Positions 32,102 to 39,982 of a stretch of 51,536 nt of DNA are shown here, in pieces. Source of the stretch: Aquificota bacterium (GTDB taxonomy: Bacteria > Aquificota > Aquificia > Aquificales > Aquificaceae); the NCBI GenBank assembly GCA_013154375.1, contig JAADCR010000022.1, forward strand, positions 1 through 51,536, read 5' to 3'. The notes under the pieces are model-generated. The model was not told the DNA's origin. It ran no database searches and worked only from the letters and a program-made list of their open reading frames with translations. Position 1 is the first letter of the stretch, and every line of letters begins with the position of its first letter. A program made the position numbers and the translations under genes.

Positions 32102-34651
32102 CTACACCTCACAAGGCGGAAGCTCTCTCTTTAATTTTAAGACCTTTTCCTCCTCCCACGGCTCGAGCGTAAGACCTTCGAGTTTCTTAAGAACGCACGA
32201 GGCGTCCTTACGGGCCCCGAGCTTAAGAAGAAGCTCCACCGCCGTAAAGACGGCCCGCTTGTAAAACGGGAGAGACCTCTCTTCCGAGTAGACTACCTCG
32301 AGCAGGTACTCAAGGGCTTTTTTGTCGTCCTTACCCGCGTAGTAGTTGCCCAGCAGGTAAGCGGCCTTAAGCGCCACCTCGGGCCGCTTGGACGCGTAAG
32401 CTATCTTAAGGTACTTGAGCTTTCCCGTCTTCTCGTAAAGCTTGAGCGCCAGCTCCTTAAGCTCTTCGTCCTCGGGGTTCTGCTCGTAAAGGCGGTTAAA
32501 GAGACGCTCCGCGTCTTTTACCCTCCCGAGCCTTAAGTAAAGCTCTACGGCCTTAAGCGCTTCTTTAAAGCCCCGTCTCTCGAGCAGGCGGGCGAGCTTG
32601 AGCTCGTTACCCGTCTCGCGGTAGAACCTCGTTAGCTGCTCAAAGGCTTCTTTTCTTACGCTTGCGTCTTTAGACCTTAAAAGTCTAAGGAGAATCTTCT
32701 CTCTCTCTTGAGGGTTCTGCGTCACCTGCGCCAGCAGCAGCAAGGCCCGCTCGCGGTACTCGGGGTCGTTTACGAGCTTCCTGAGCACTATCTCGGCCTC
32801 GAGCGTCCGCCCCTCTTTAGCGTACAGCTCGGCGAGCTTGAGCTTAAGCTCGGGAAGAAGCGGGCTGTCGGGATTCGTCCGCTCGAACTCCCTTATAAAC
32901 CGCTCGAGGTCTTTCGTCGGCTCCTCGGCCTGTATCTGCGCTAAGGCCACGAGCGCCTCGCGCGCCTCTTTGGAGCCCGCCGCTTTCTCTACGACGGTCC
33001 GGTAGAGCACGCGGGCCTGCTCTTTTTTACCCATGTTGTAGTACGCGTCGGCGAGCTTAAGCGTGGCCTTTATCCCGAGCTTCTCGTGGCTCGTCAGCTT
33101 ACTAAACAGCTCCGCCGCCTTCTCGTACCTACCCTCTACGAAGTAGCTGAGCCCTTCTAAGTACAACTCCTCGGGCGTCTCGCGGAAAAGGAACTTCCGT
33201 GCCAGCGCCGGCTTACCCATGGCCAGCGCCGCCCGGGCCTTAAGCAGCCTTGCCTCTAAGCTATCGTCGTCTTTTAACAGCTCGAGCACCTGCTCGTACT
33301 TGCGGGCGTTAAAGAGCGCCACGGCCTTGTAGTACGGCTCGTCGAAGTAGTTAACCGCCTCCTCCCAGCGGCCCTTTTTAAAGAGGTACCAGCCGTAGTA
33401 CTCCTTGTACAGCTGCGGGTACTTCTGGGCCACCTCCTCGAGCAGCTTCAGAAACTCCTCCTCGCGGTTTAGCGCGTAGAGCACCTCTAGAAGCGTACGG
33501 TAGTAAGCCGCGTTCTTACGCTCCACCCGTTTTAGAAGCTCGTACGCCTTCTCGAGCTTACCCAGCTTTAGCGCCGCGTAGGCCGCGTAAAGGTAACTCC
33601 CGGCCTTCTCAAAGTACCTTAAAGCCCTCTCGTAGTCGCCCTCGTTGTAAGCCTTAACGCCCGCGTAGTGGAGTACCCACTTCTCGCCCGTCTTCTGGTA
33701 CACGTAAGGCGCCAGCTCGGGCCGCTTAACGACTATTAGCGTGTAGAGGTTCCGCGCTAGCTCCTCGTTAACCGTCTCAAGCAGGAGCGCAAGGTCCAGC
33801 GCTCGCTCCTCGTTTCCCTGCTTAAGCTCTATAAGCGCGAGGTAGTAAAGCACCACGTCGCGGTAGGGCAGAAGGGCGTCCTTGTACTTTTCTAAAATCT
33901 TTTTAGCCTCGTCGAGCCTGCCCGCGTAGTAGAGCGCGAGCGCCCGCCTTATCTCCGTGCTCGCCCGGTAGTGTAAGTTCACCCGTCCTTCCGAGAAGTC
34001 TTCTACGTAGCGGCAGTACTTTTTAAAGGTGTAGCGGTTGCACCTGAGCCGCTCGGACGGCACGACCCCCTCTTTAGCTATCCGGTAGACCTTTCTCCAG
34101 AGGGCGGGCTCTTGGGCCGGGTAAGGCTCGCGGTAGAGCTGGAAGTAGAGCGCGTAAAAGCTCTCACAGGCCGGCTCGCGGTAGATGCTCGGCTCCTGAC
34201 AGGCCCGCCTAAACAGCTCCAGCGCGTCCTCCTTTTTACCTTTCTTGTAGTAAACGAGACCGAGCAGGTACTTACCCGCCTTCGCGTAAGGCCCTTCTAA
34301 GGCTACGAGACTCTTAAGCTTCTCTTCGGCCGTAAAGTAGTTTCCTTTTCTGTAAGCTAAGACCGCTTCGCGGTAAAGGTTTAGCTCCTTAGGCGCGCCG
34401 CAGCCGCCCTCTTTAGGCACGAACAGCTCCGCCTCTTCGAGCTCCTTAGGCGGCTCCAAGAGCTTGGCAAGGAGCTTCCGCTCCTCGGGGTAGCGGACGC
34501 GGTAGGAGAGCTTCTCGGGCGGGTTAAAAGGGGGCTTCTCGAGCCTGACGAGGTCTTTAACCTCGACTTTAAGCGTCAGCTGCTCTTCCAGCTCCCGGGC
34601 GGTTGAGAGCAGGGCGAGAAACAAACTAAAGAGCCCGATGAGCTTCCACAT
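32102..34651 (-). CDS. Large secreted tetratricopeptide-repeat protein
   Basis: An 849-residue protein with a signal peptide (residues 1-18, ending STA) and at least fifteen helical repeats. Examples are YRKGNYFTAEEKLKSLVAL, ALYYAGRLDEAKKILEKY, AYNEGDYERALRYFEKAG and LEGLSYFVEGRYEKAAELF, each following the G-x-Y-x-x-A TPR pattern. Cys occurs as C43-type GGCGAP near the start and in two later clusters, possibly disulfide-bonded. It lies between a histidine phosphatase and exbB-exbD, so a periplasmic scaffold linked to the proton-driven channel is plausible. Outer-membrane association is possible. The first 26 bases overlap the phosphatase gene. Confidence 0.78.
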   Translation of the reverse strand: MWKLIGLFSLFLALLSTARELEEQLTLKVEVKDLVRLEKPPFNPPEKLSYRVRYPEERKLLAKLLEPPKELEEAELFVPKEGGCGAPKELNLYREAVLAYRKGNYFTAEEKLKSLVALEGPYAKAGKYLLGLVYYKKGKKEDALELFRRACQEPSIYREPACESFYALYFQLYREPYPAQEPALWRKVYRIAKEGVVPSERLRCNRYTFKKYCRYVEDFSEGRVNLHYRASTEIRRALALYYAGRLDEAKKILEKYKDALLPYRDVVLYYLALIELKQGNEERALDLALLLETVNEELARNLYTLIVVKRPELAPYVYQKTGEKWVLHYAGVKAYNEGDYERALRYFEKAGSYLYAAYAALKLGKLEKAYELLKRVERKNAAYYRTLLEVLYALNREEEFLKLLEEVAQKYPQLYKEYYGWYLFKKGRWEEAVNYFDEPYYKAVALFNARKYEQVLELLKDDDSLEARLLKARAALAMGKPALARKFLFRETPEELYLEGLSYFVEGRYEKAAELFSKLTSHEKLGIKATLKLADAYYNMGKKEQARVLYRTVVEKAAGSKEAREALVALAQIQAEEPTKDLERFIREFERTNPDSPLLPELKLKLAELYAKEGRTLEAEIVLRKLVNDPEYRERALLLLAQVTQNPQEREKILLRLLRSKDASVRKEAFEQLTRFYRETGNELKLARLLERRGFKEALKAVELYLRLGRVKDAERLFNRLYEQNPEDEELKELALKLYEKTGKLKYLKIAYASKRPEVALKAAYLLGNYYAGKDDKKALEYLLEVVYSEERSLPFYKRAVFTAVELLLKLGARKDASCVLKKLEGLTLEPWEEEKVLKLKRELPPCEV

Positions 34652-35264
34652 AGAGCTCTCCTAAGTGACACGTAAGGTTAAGCTTGTGAAGAACGTTCCT
34701 CCCTTCACTGTCTAAGTATAGCACCGAGTAAGAGGCGTTGTCGCAGCCGAAGCTCCAGAACTTAGAGAGGTCTATCCCGAGAGCCGAGCAGTAGAGACAC
34801 CTTATGGGCACGGTGTGCGAGACGGCGGCCACCGTCCGGCCTTCGTACCTGCTTCTAACGTCGTTTAAAAAGTCCGTTACGCGCTTAAAAACCTCCTTAA
34901 GGCTCTCCCCGCCCGGAAAGACTACGCGGTGTGGCTCCTTTAGCCACGCCTCGAACTGCTCGGGATACTTTTTTTTAACCTCTTCCACCAGCAGGCCCGA
35001 CCACTCCCCGTGGTCTATCTCGCGGAGCCGCTCGTCCACTATGGGCTCGAGCCCGAGCTCCTCGCCCACGATGCGGGCCGTCTCGTACGTCCGCTTCAGC
35101 GGTGAGGTGAACAGGACGGATATGCCTTCGTCCTTAAGCGCTTGGGCCAGAAGGCGGGCCTGACGGACGCCGCGCTCGGTCAGGCCCGGGTCCAGCAGGC
35201 CCTGATACCTACCTACGGGGTTCCACTCGCTCTCGGCGTGCCTGATAATAAAGAGCCTCAGCAT
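34626..35264 (-). CDS. Histidine-phosphatase-superfamily phosphatase (phosphoserine phosphatase PspA-like)
   Basis: A 212-residue cofactor-independent phosphatase. Phospho-His is in RHAESEWN (residues 8-15), the second basic site in FTSPLKRTYETA, the acid in REIDHGEWSG, and the second catalytic His in AVSHTVPIRCL. In Hydrogenobacter, also Aquificota, a metal-free phosphoserine phosphatase for serine synthesis belongs to this family, which makes that role likely. Phosphoglycerate mutase or alpha-ribazole phosphatase are alternatives. It is 4 bases after htpX and overlaps the TPR gene. Confidence 0.78.
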   Translation of the reverse strand: MLRLFIIRHAESEWNPVGRYQGLLDPGLTERGVRQARLLAQALKDEGISVLFTSPLKRTYETARIVGEELGLEPIVDERLREIDHGEWSGLLVEEVKKKYPEQFEAWLKEPHRVVFPGGESLKEVFKRVTDFLNDVRSRYEGRTVAAVSHTVPIRCLYCSALGIDLSKFWSFGCDNASYSVLYLDSEGRNVLHKLNLTCHLGELYVEAHRAL

Positions 35265-35268
35265 CCGG

Positions 35269-36150
35269 TTAGATTATACACTCCTTACCCATCTCCCGAG
35301 CCAGCTTACAGAGCCGCTCTATCCGCTTCTCGGTAGGCGGGTGCGTAGAGAGCAGCTCTAAAAGCCCTTCGCCCTTAAGCGGGTTCTCTATAAACAGGTG
35401 AGCCGTGCCCGGGTTTACGGGAGCGGGTATCTTCGTCACGTACTCGTGAATCTTTTTAAGCGCCCGGGCCAGCGCCTCGGGACAGCCGCATATCTTAGCC
35501 CCCGTCTCGTCGGCGAGATACTCGCGGGCGCGCGATATGGCCAGCTGGATGATGGTGGCGATAATGGGCACGAGCACTATCATAAGCACGGCGCTCACAA
35601 CCTCGAGAATGCCGCCGCCCTCCTCTTCCTCGTCGCGGTTAAACCCGCCGAAGAAGAGCGCCCACTGGGCCATGTTGGCCAAAAAGCCTATGGCGCCGGC
35701 GATGGTGGCGGCTATGGAGGCTACGAGTACGTCGCGGTTTTTTATGTGTGCCAGCTCGTGAGCCAGCACGCCCTTGAGCTCCTCGCGGTCCAGAAGCTCG
35801 AGTATGCCGCGCGTCACGCCCACGGCCGCGTGCCCGGGCCCCCTACCCGTGGCAAAAGCGTTAGGCTGCTCCATGGGGACCAAGTATATAGGAGGCTTGG
35901 GCATGTTAGCCCTCTGGGCCAGCTCGGCTACCATGTCGTGCAGCCACGGGGCCTCCTCGTAGGGTATCTCGCGCGCCCCGTACATAGAGAGCACTATCTT
36001 GTCCGAGAACCAATAGCTTATAAAGTTCATTATCCCGGCGAAAATCAAGCCTACGAGCATCCCCGCCGTCCCGCCGATAAGACCGCCGAGGGCCATAAGC
36101 AGGCCCGTAAGCACGCCTAAGAGCAACACCGTTCTTATAGTCCAGCTCAT
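35269..36150 (-). CDS. htpX: HtpX membrane zinc metalloprotease
   Basis: A 293-residue M48B heat-shock protease that degrades damaged membrane proteins. Two N-terminal helices (about 10-50), then the zinc site H131-E-L-A-H135 in GVLAHELAHIKNRD, another hydrophobic pair (about 145-210), and the third ligand Glu in SRAREYLADETGA. The ATG chosen has GGAGGTGAG upstream; a longer frame of 19 more codons reads across the promoter and was rejected. A clear sigma-70-type promoter lies just before it. Length matches E. coli HtpX. Confidence 0.94.
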   Translation of the reverse strand: MSWTIRTVLLLGVLTGLLMALGGLIGGTAGMLVGLIFAGIMNFISYWFSDKIVLSMYGAREIPYEEAPWLHDMVAELAQRANMPKPPIYLVPMEQPNAFATGRGPGHAAVGVTRGILELLDREELKGVLAHELAHIKNRDVLVASIAATIAGAIGFLANMAQWALFFGGFNRDEEEEGGGILEVVSAVLMIVLVPIIATIIQLAISRAREYLADETGAKICGCPEALARALKKIHEYVTKIPAPVNPGTAHLFIENPLKGEGLLELLSTHPPTEKRIERLCKLAREMGKECII

Positions 36151-36178
36151 GCGCTCACCTCCGTAAAGTTTGGTCTTT

Positions 36179-36207
36179 AAAATATCAAAGAGGCTTCCGT
36201 CCGTCAA
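36179..36207 (-). promoter_or_regulatory. Sigma-70-type promoter of htpX
   Basis: On the minus strand TTGACG (36202-36207) is followed after exactly 17 bases by TATTTT (36179-36184). The htpX ATG with its GGAGGTGAG ribosome site lies about 28 bases further. It separates htpX from era and may add independent or stress-induced expression within the run. Confidence 0.65.
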
Positions 36208-36216
36208 CGGAAACGG

Positions 36217-37122
36217 TTATAGGCTGTAGCCGAACATCCTCACGTACTCGGGTCTCCGCCGCCAGTCGGGCACCACTTTTACCCAGAGCTCGAGGTAGAC
36301 GGGCCGCCCGAGCATAAGCTCAAGCTCCTCGCGGGCACGCTTCCCGATTTCTTTAAGCCGCTGCCCGCGCTTCCCGATAATTATCGGCTTTAAGTTCTCC
36401 CGGTCTACGATAATCTCGCCCTTTATGACGAGCATGTCGGGGTTAGCGTCGCCTTTCTTTATCTCGTCTATCTTTACGGCTATAGAGGTGGGCACCTCCT
36501 CGCGCGTAAGCATCATAGCCTTCTCCCTCACCACCTCCGCCGCCAGAAGCCTTAGCGGGAGGTCCGTTATCATGTCCTCGGGAAAGAGCGGCTCGCCCTC
36601 GGGCAGATACTTAAGAATCGTCTTTACAAGCTCGTCCAGATTAGCGCCCTTTAGGGCGCTGACGGGTACAATCTCTTTAAGCTCGGGGTGCTTTTTGTGA
36701 ATCTCTTCTATAAGCGGTAAGACGTTCTTAGCCGGCCCTATCTTGTCTATCTTGTTTATGACGACTATGACGGGCTTGTTAAGCGGCTTTATATAGTTCT
36801 GGTATATCTCTTCGTCTCTGGGACGCCACCCTTCGGTGGCGTCTATCATAAACAGAATTACGTCCGCCTCCTCGAGCGACTGCTTAGCCGTCTCAATCAT
36901 GCTTCTGCCTAACACGTCGGACTTTTTGGGGGCGTATATGCCCGGCGTGTCTAAAAAGATTATCTGGGCCTCGTCGGGTACGTTTTTAACGCCGAGGACG
37001 CGCATGCGCGTCGTCCCGGCCTTGGGCGATATAATCGAGACCTTAGTACCGAGCAGGTTGTTAAGCAGCGTCGACTTACCCACGTTGGGCTTACCTACGA
37101 TGGCCACGTATCCTACCTTCAA
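36217..37122 (-). CDS. era: GTPase Era
   Basis: A 301-residue GTPase for 16S rRNA maturation and small-subunit assembly. G1 is GKPNVGKST (10-18), G3 DTPG, G4 NKID (about 122), G5 VSALKG. A C-terminal KH domain (about 205-285) holds the RNA-binding GKRGQRLKEIGKRA. The start is TTG (read as Met-Lys-Val-Gly), with TAGGAGG 6 bases before it. It is the first gene of the minus-strand run toward exbD, and its 5' end faces a plus-strand operon. Confidence 0.95.
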   Translation of the reverse strand: MKVGYVAIVGKPNVGKSTLLNNLLGTKVSIISPKAGTTRMRVLGVKNVPDEAQIIFLDTPGIYAPKKSDVLGRSMIETAKQSLEEADVILFMIDATEGWRPRDEEIYQNYIKPLNKPVIVVINKIDKIGPAKNVLPLIEEIHKKHPELKEIVPVSALKGANLDELVKTILKYLPEGEPLFPEDMITDLPLRLLAAEVVREKAMMLTREEVPTSIAVKIDEIKKGDANPDMLVIKGEIIVDRENLKPIIIGKRGQRLKEIGKRAREELELMLGRPVYLELWVKVVPDWRRRPEYVRMFGYSL

Positions 37123-37149
37123 GGGAAAACCTCCTAAAATAAAATTTAC

Positions 37150-37356
37150 ATGGAAAAAGTGGGCGTTCTCGTGCTTGACTTAGAAGGCACCACGCGTGAG
37201 ATTACCGAGAAGCTCAACGAAGCGCTCGAGGGCATATACGCCGAAGGTAACGAGGTTATAGACGTAAAGGTCACCTACGCTAAAGAGCACGGCCTTGACG
37301 GCTTCGTTATCGTCTACACGGTGCTTTACCGCGGACGCGAGCTGCCCGAAGAATGA
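37150..37356 (+). CDS. Small protein of unknown function (possibly Cse60-like)
   Basis: A 68-residue acidic protein: MEKVGVLVLDLEGTTREITE, a helix, then NEVIDVKVTYAKE and a final strand GFVIVYTVLYRGRELPEE. The strand-helix-strand-strand pattern with VIDVK in the middle resembles the short Cse60/DUF2758 proteins, but similarity is weak. It is the first gene of an operon with a 4-base overlap to the DUF167 gene. TAAAAT 9 bases before the ATG and no Shine-Dalgarno suggest a leaderless start. Function unknown. Confidence 0.65.
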   Translation: MEKVGVLVLDLEGTTREITEKLNEALEGIYAEGNEVIDVKVTYAKEHGLDGFVIVYTVLYRGRELPEE

Positions 37357-37574
37357 TAATTAAGGTAAAGGTTAAGCCCCGCTCCAAAAGCGAGAGCGTT
37401 AAAAAGCTCGGCGAAGGGCTTTACGAGGTCCGCGTAAAGGCACCGCCCGAGAAGGGTAAAGCCAACGAGCGGCTTCTCGAGCTTCTCTCTAAACACTTAG
37501 GCGTTCCCAGAAGCGCGTTAAAAATACTAAAGGGCCTTACCTCCAAGGAGAAGCTTATAAAGGTAGAGCTATGA
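37353..37574 (+). CDS. DUF167/YggU-family protein
   Basis: A 73-residue protein with the family pattern: IKVKVKPRSKSESV, YEVRVKAPPEKGKANERLLELLS, and a closing GLTSKEKLIKVEL. Members have a small alpha/beta fold and no settled function; YggU is often next to proline biosynthesis or membrane genes. It overlaps both neighbours by 4 bases (ATGA), so translation is coupled along the operon. Confidence 0.92.
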   Translation: MIIKVKVKPRSKSESVKKLGEGLYEVRVKAPPEKGKANERLLELLSKHLGVPRSALKILKGLTSKEKLIKVEL

Positions 37575-38851
37575 GGGTCTTTCTGCTCGGGATGGAGGGG
37601 CCTTTAGAAGAGCTCGTGGAGGAGCTCTCTTCTTACGCGGACGAGCTCGTGCTCGTGGGCGAAGGGGTGAAACCGTTAGAGAGAGAGGGGGTTAAAGTAG
37701 TAAACGCGCCCGTTACGGACCTCTCATTCTGGCGCCGGACGGAGCTCTCGCCCGACGACGCGGTTGTCTTACTCCTAACTCCCGAGGAAGCTCTCGACCT
37801 TACGGGCTACCTCAGAAAGGTCTACGGCTTTAAGGGTCTCGTAGCGGTCGTTACGGACCGTAAGGTAAACGAGAAGCCCTTCAGGGAGCTGGGTGCGGAG
37901 GTTATAAGCCTGCCCGCGCTTATAAACGCCCTGCTTAAGAGCTTGATAAAGGGTAAGGGGCTGGTTAAGTACGCTATAGGGGTGGGGCTGTTAAAGGGGG
38001 AGCTGGCGGAGGTGCTCGTTACCGAGAGCTCTCCGGCGGCGGGCCTAAGGGTGAAAGACCTAAGACAGAGGGGAGCGCGCATATGCCTTCTGTACCGCGG
38101 GGAGGAGGTCGTGCTGCCGAGGCCCCAGACGCGGATAGAGGTCTCGGACCGCCTTCTTATTACGGGCAGGCCCGAGGCGGTGGAGCTTATGGTCCGCACT
38201 ATTACGGAAGGAAGCCCGAACTTCCCGCTCGAGTGGGGCAGCACGGGCAGCTACTGCCGCGTAGAGACGCAAGAGAAGGAGTTTCTTTACGTAAAGAACA
38301 AGCTTAAGGTTAGAGAGTGGGTAGAGAGCTGCCGTCCCGAAGGAGAGGAGCTGGGCGTAGCGGTTTTCGGCGTCAAGAGCGAGGGCTTTTTAGGCAACGA
38401 CTACCTCAAGACGGCCTTCCGGGAGCTTACGGTCCCGTCGCTATTTCTGCAAGGCACGCACCCGTACGAGAGCATACTTCTCTCGGCTAACACGGACGTT
38501 CTGTTCTCGGTCCTACCCGACGCTATAGACTTTACGCGGACCGTAGGCGGGAAGCTTTACGTCCTTCTCGTTACCAAGCCCGGGCCCATGGAGGACGAAG
38601 AGGAGCGGAAGCTAAAAGAAGAGCTAAAAAGCTTCGTAAAGCGGGCAAAGCGGACGGGCCTGCCCGAGGTTACGCTCGTGTTCCGCGAGGGTAACCCGGT
38701 AAGGGAGACGGTAAAGCTGGCCCGGGAAGGCTTTAACGCCCTCATAGTAGGATATACGGTAGGTAAGACGGGCTCGCTCCTGTTTCCTTACGCGCCCTAC
38801 CTTATAGCCAAGTCCTCGCCCGTTACGCTTCTTCTAATCCCGGCCTCTTAG
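37571..38851 (+). CDS. TrkA-type regulator with universal-stress-like C-terminus
   Basis: A 426-residue cytoplasmic protein. Residues 1-125 resemble an RCK/TrkA-N Rossmann domain, though the usual G-x-G-x-x-G is degenerate (FLLGMEGPLEE), so NAD binding is doubtful. About 140-210 is a TrkA-C domain (AGLRVKDLRQRGARICLLYRG split over its strands, ending DRLLITG). The last 160 residues look like a USP/Rossmann-like domain, with FVKRAKRTGLPEVTLVFREG and a final PVTLLLIP. The next gene is a cation/proton antiporter, so it probably gates that transporter. The operon context and domain order support this; the ligand is unknown. Confidence 0.75.
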   Translation: MRVFLLGMEGPLEELVEELSSYADELVLVGEGVKPLEREGVKVVNAPVTDLSFWRRTELSPDDAVVLLLTPEEALDLTGYLRKVYGFKGLVAVVTDRKVNEKPFRELGAEVISLPALINALLKSLIKGKGLVKYAIGVGLLKGELAEVLVTESSPAAGLRVKDLRQRGARICLLYRGEEVVLPRPQTRIEVSDRLLITGRPEAVELMVRTITEGSPNFPLEWGSTGSYCRVETQEKEFLYVKNKLKVREWVESCRPEGEELGVAVFGVKSEGFLGNDYLKTAFRELTVPSLFLQGTHPYESILLSANTDVLFSVLPDAIDFTRTVGGKLYVLLVTKPGPMEDEEERKLKEELKSFVKRAKRTGLPEVTLVFREGNPVRETVKLAREGFNALIVGYTVGKTGSLLFPYAPYLIAKSSPVTLLLIPAS

Positions 38852-38861
38852 GAGGAAGCGT

Positions 38862-39980
38862 TTGGAGAGCGGCACGCTGCTGTTCGTCTTCTTCGGCTTT
38901 GCCCTCGTCGCGCCCTTTCTCGCCAACGCCCTCAGGATGCCCGTCCCGGTAGGAGAGCTGCTTTTAGGTCTGCTTATAGGCTCGCTGCTTACCGGCGAGC
39001 TGCCCGCGGGTCTGTCGTTTCTGGCCCATCTGGGCTTTCTGCTTCTTATGTTTATGGCAGGGCTGGAGGTCGACTTTAACCTCCTTAGCAGAACGCCCCC
39101 TAAGGCTCTTGCCGTTTACTTCCTTTACGCCGCAGGCGTTCCTTCCTCGGGCGTTCTCGTGGCTATACTGCTGGGCCTTACGGCCGTGGAGGGTCTGCTT
39201 CTCTCGTTCGTCTCGGTGGGTCTGCTGCTGGCGGTCTTAAAAGAGTTAAAGCTCCCGGCCTCGTTTACGCAGCGCGTGCTCGTGATAGGGGCGGTGGGCG
39301 AGGTGCTTAGTTTGTTCGTTCTCTCTTACCTTCACGCGCTTAAAAAGGGCTCGGCGCTTGAGGAGCTTCTTAAGCTCTCCTTCTTCTTCGCGGGCTTCTT
39401 CTTCGTCTTTTACGCGGTAAAGACGCTTCTCTGGTGGTTTCCCGAGACGCTGACCGTCTTCGTAAAGGACGAAGACAGGGAGGCGCTCGGGATAAGGCTC
39501 AGCCTCTTTTTAGCCTTTGCGGGTGCTTTCGCGGCCCGGAGCGCGGGCATAGAGGACGCCTTAGGGGCCTTTCTGGCGGGCGTGGTGGTCTCGTACTTCG
39601 TAAGGAAGAAAAAGCCGCTCGAGGAAGCGCTCTCGGCGGTAGGGTACGGCTTTCTGGTGCCGCTATTTTTCCTAAAGACGGGTCTGGAGCTTAAGTTAAG
39701 CAGCTTGGGTCTTAAGCTCCTTTTAGAGGTTCTGCTGCTCGCGGCCGCGGCGCTTCTGGCGCGTCTGCTGCCGGCCTTTCTACTTCTACCCGCGGGCTTT
39801 ACGCCCGCCGAGCTATACCGTCTGGCGCTGCTTCTCTCGTTCCCTTTCACGCTTCAGGTGGTCGGGACGGAGCTGGCGCACGCGGCGGGCCTTCTCGACG
39901 ACGCTCAGGCCCTCCGGCTGTACCTAACGGCCCTCTTTAGCTCCCTCTTCTTCCCGTGGCTCGCGAAAGCGCTTAAGTAG
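38862..39980 (+). CDS. CPA2-family cation/proton antiporter (KefB/Nha-like)
   Basis: A 372-residue membrane protein with about 11-12 hydrophobic helices and the CPA2 fold. Family marks are MPVPVGELLLGLLIGSLL in helix 2, FMAGLEVDFN after helix 3 and AGIEDALGAFLAGVVVS with the ion-site Asp of helix 6. FLKTGLELKL lies late in the protein. It would exchange K+ or Na+ for protons. The start is TTG with AGGAGGAAG just before it, 10 bases after the TrkA-type gene that lacks its own channel. It has no C-terminal RCK domain, consistent with the regulator being a separate protein. It converges on the Argonaute gene with a 2-base gap. Confidence 0.88.
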   Translation: MESGTLLFVFFGFALVAPFLANALRMPVPVGELLLGLLIGSLLTGELPAGLSFLAHLGFLLLMFMAGLEVDFNLLSRTPPKALAVYFLYAAGVPSSGVLVAILLGLTAVEGLLLSFVSVGLLLAVLKELKLPASFTQRVLVIGAVGEVLSLFVLSYLHALKKGSALEELLKLSFFFAGFFFVFYAVKTLLWWFPETLTVFVKDEDREALGIRLSLFLAFAGAFAARSAGIEDALGAFLAGVVVSYFVRKKKPLEEALSAVGYGFLVPLFFLKTGLELKLSSLGLKLLLEVLLLAAAALLARLLPAFLLLPAGFTPAELYRLALLLSFPFTLQVVGTELAHAAGLLDDAQALRLYLTALFSSLFFPWLAKALK

Positions 39981-39982
39981 CC

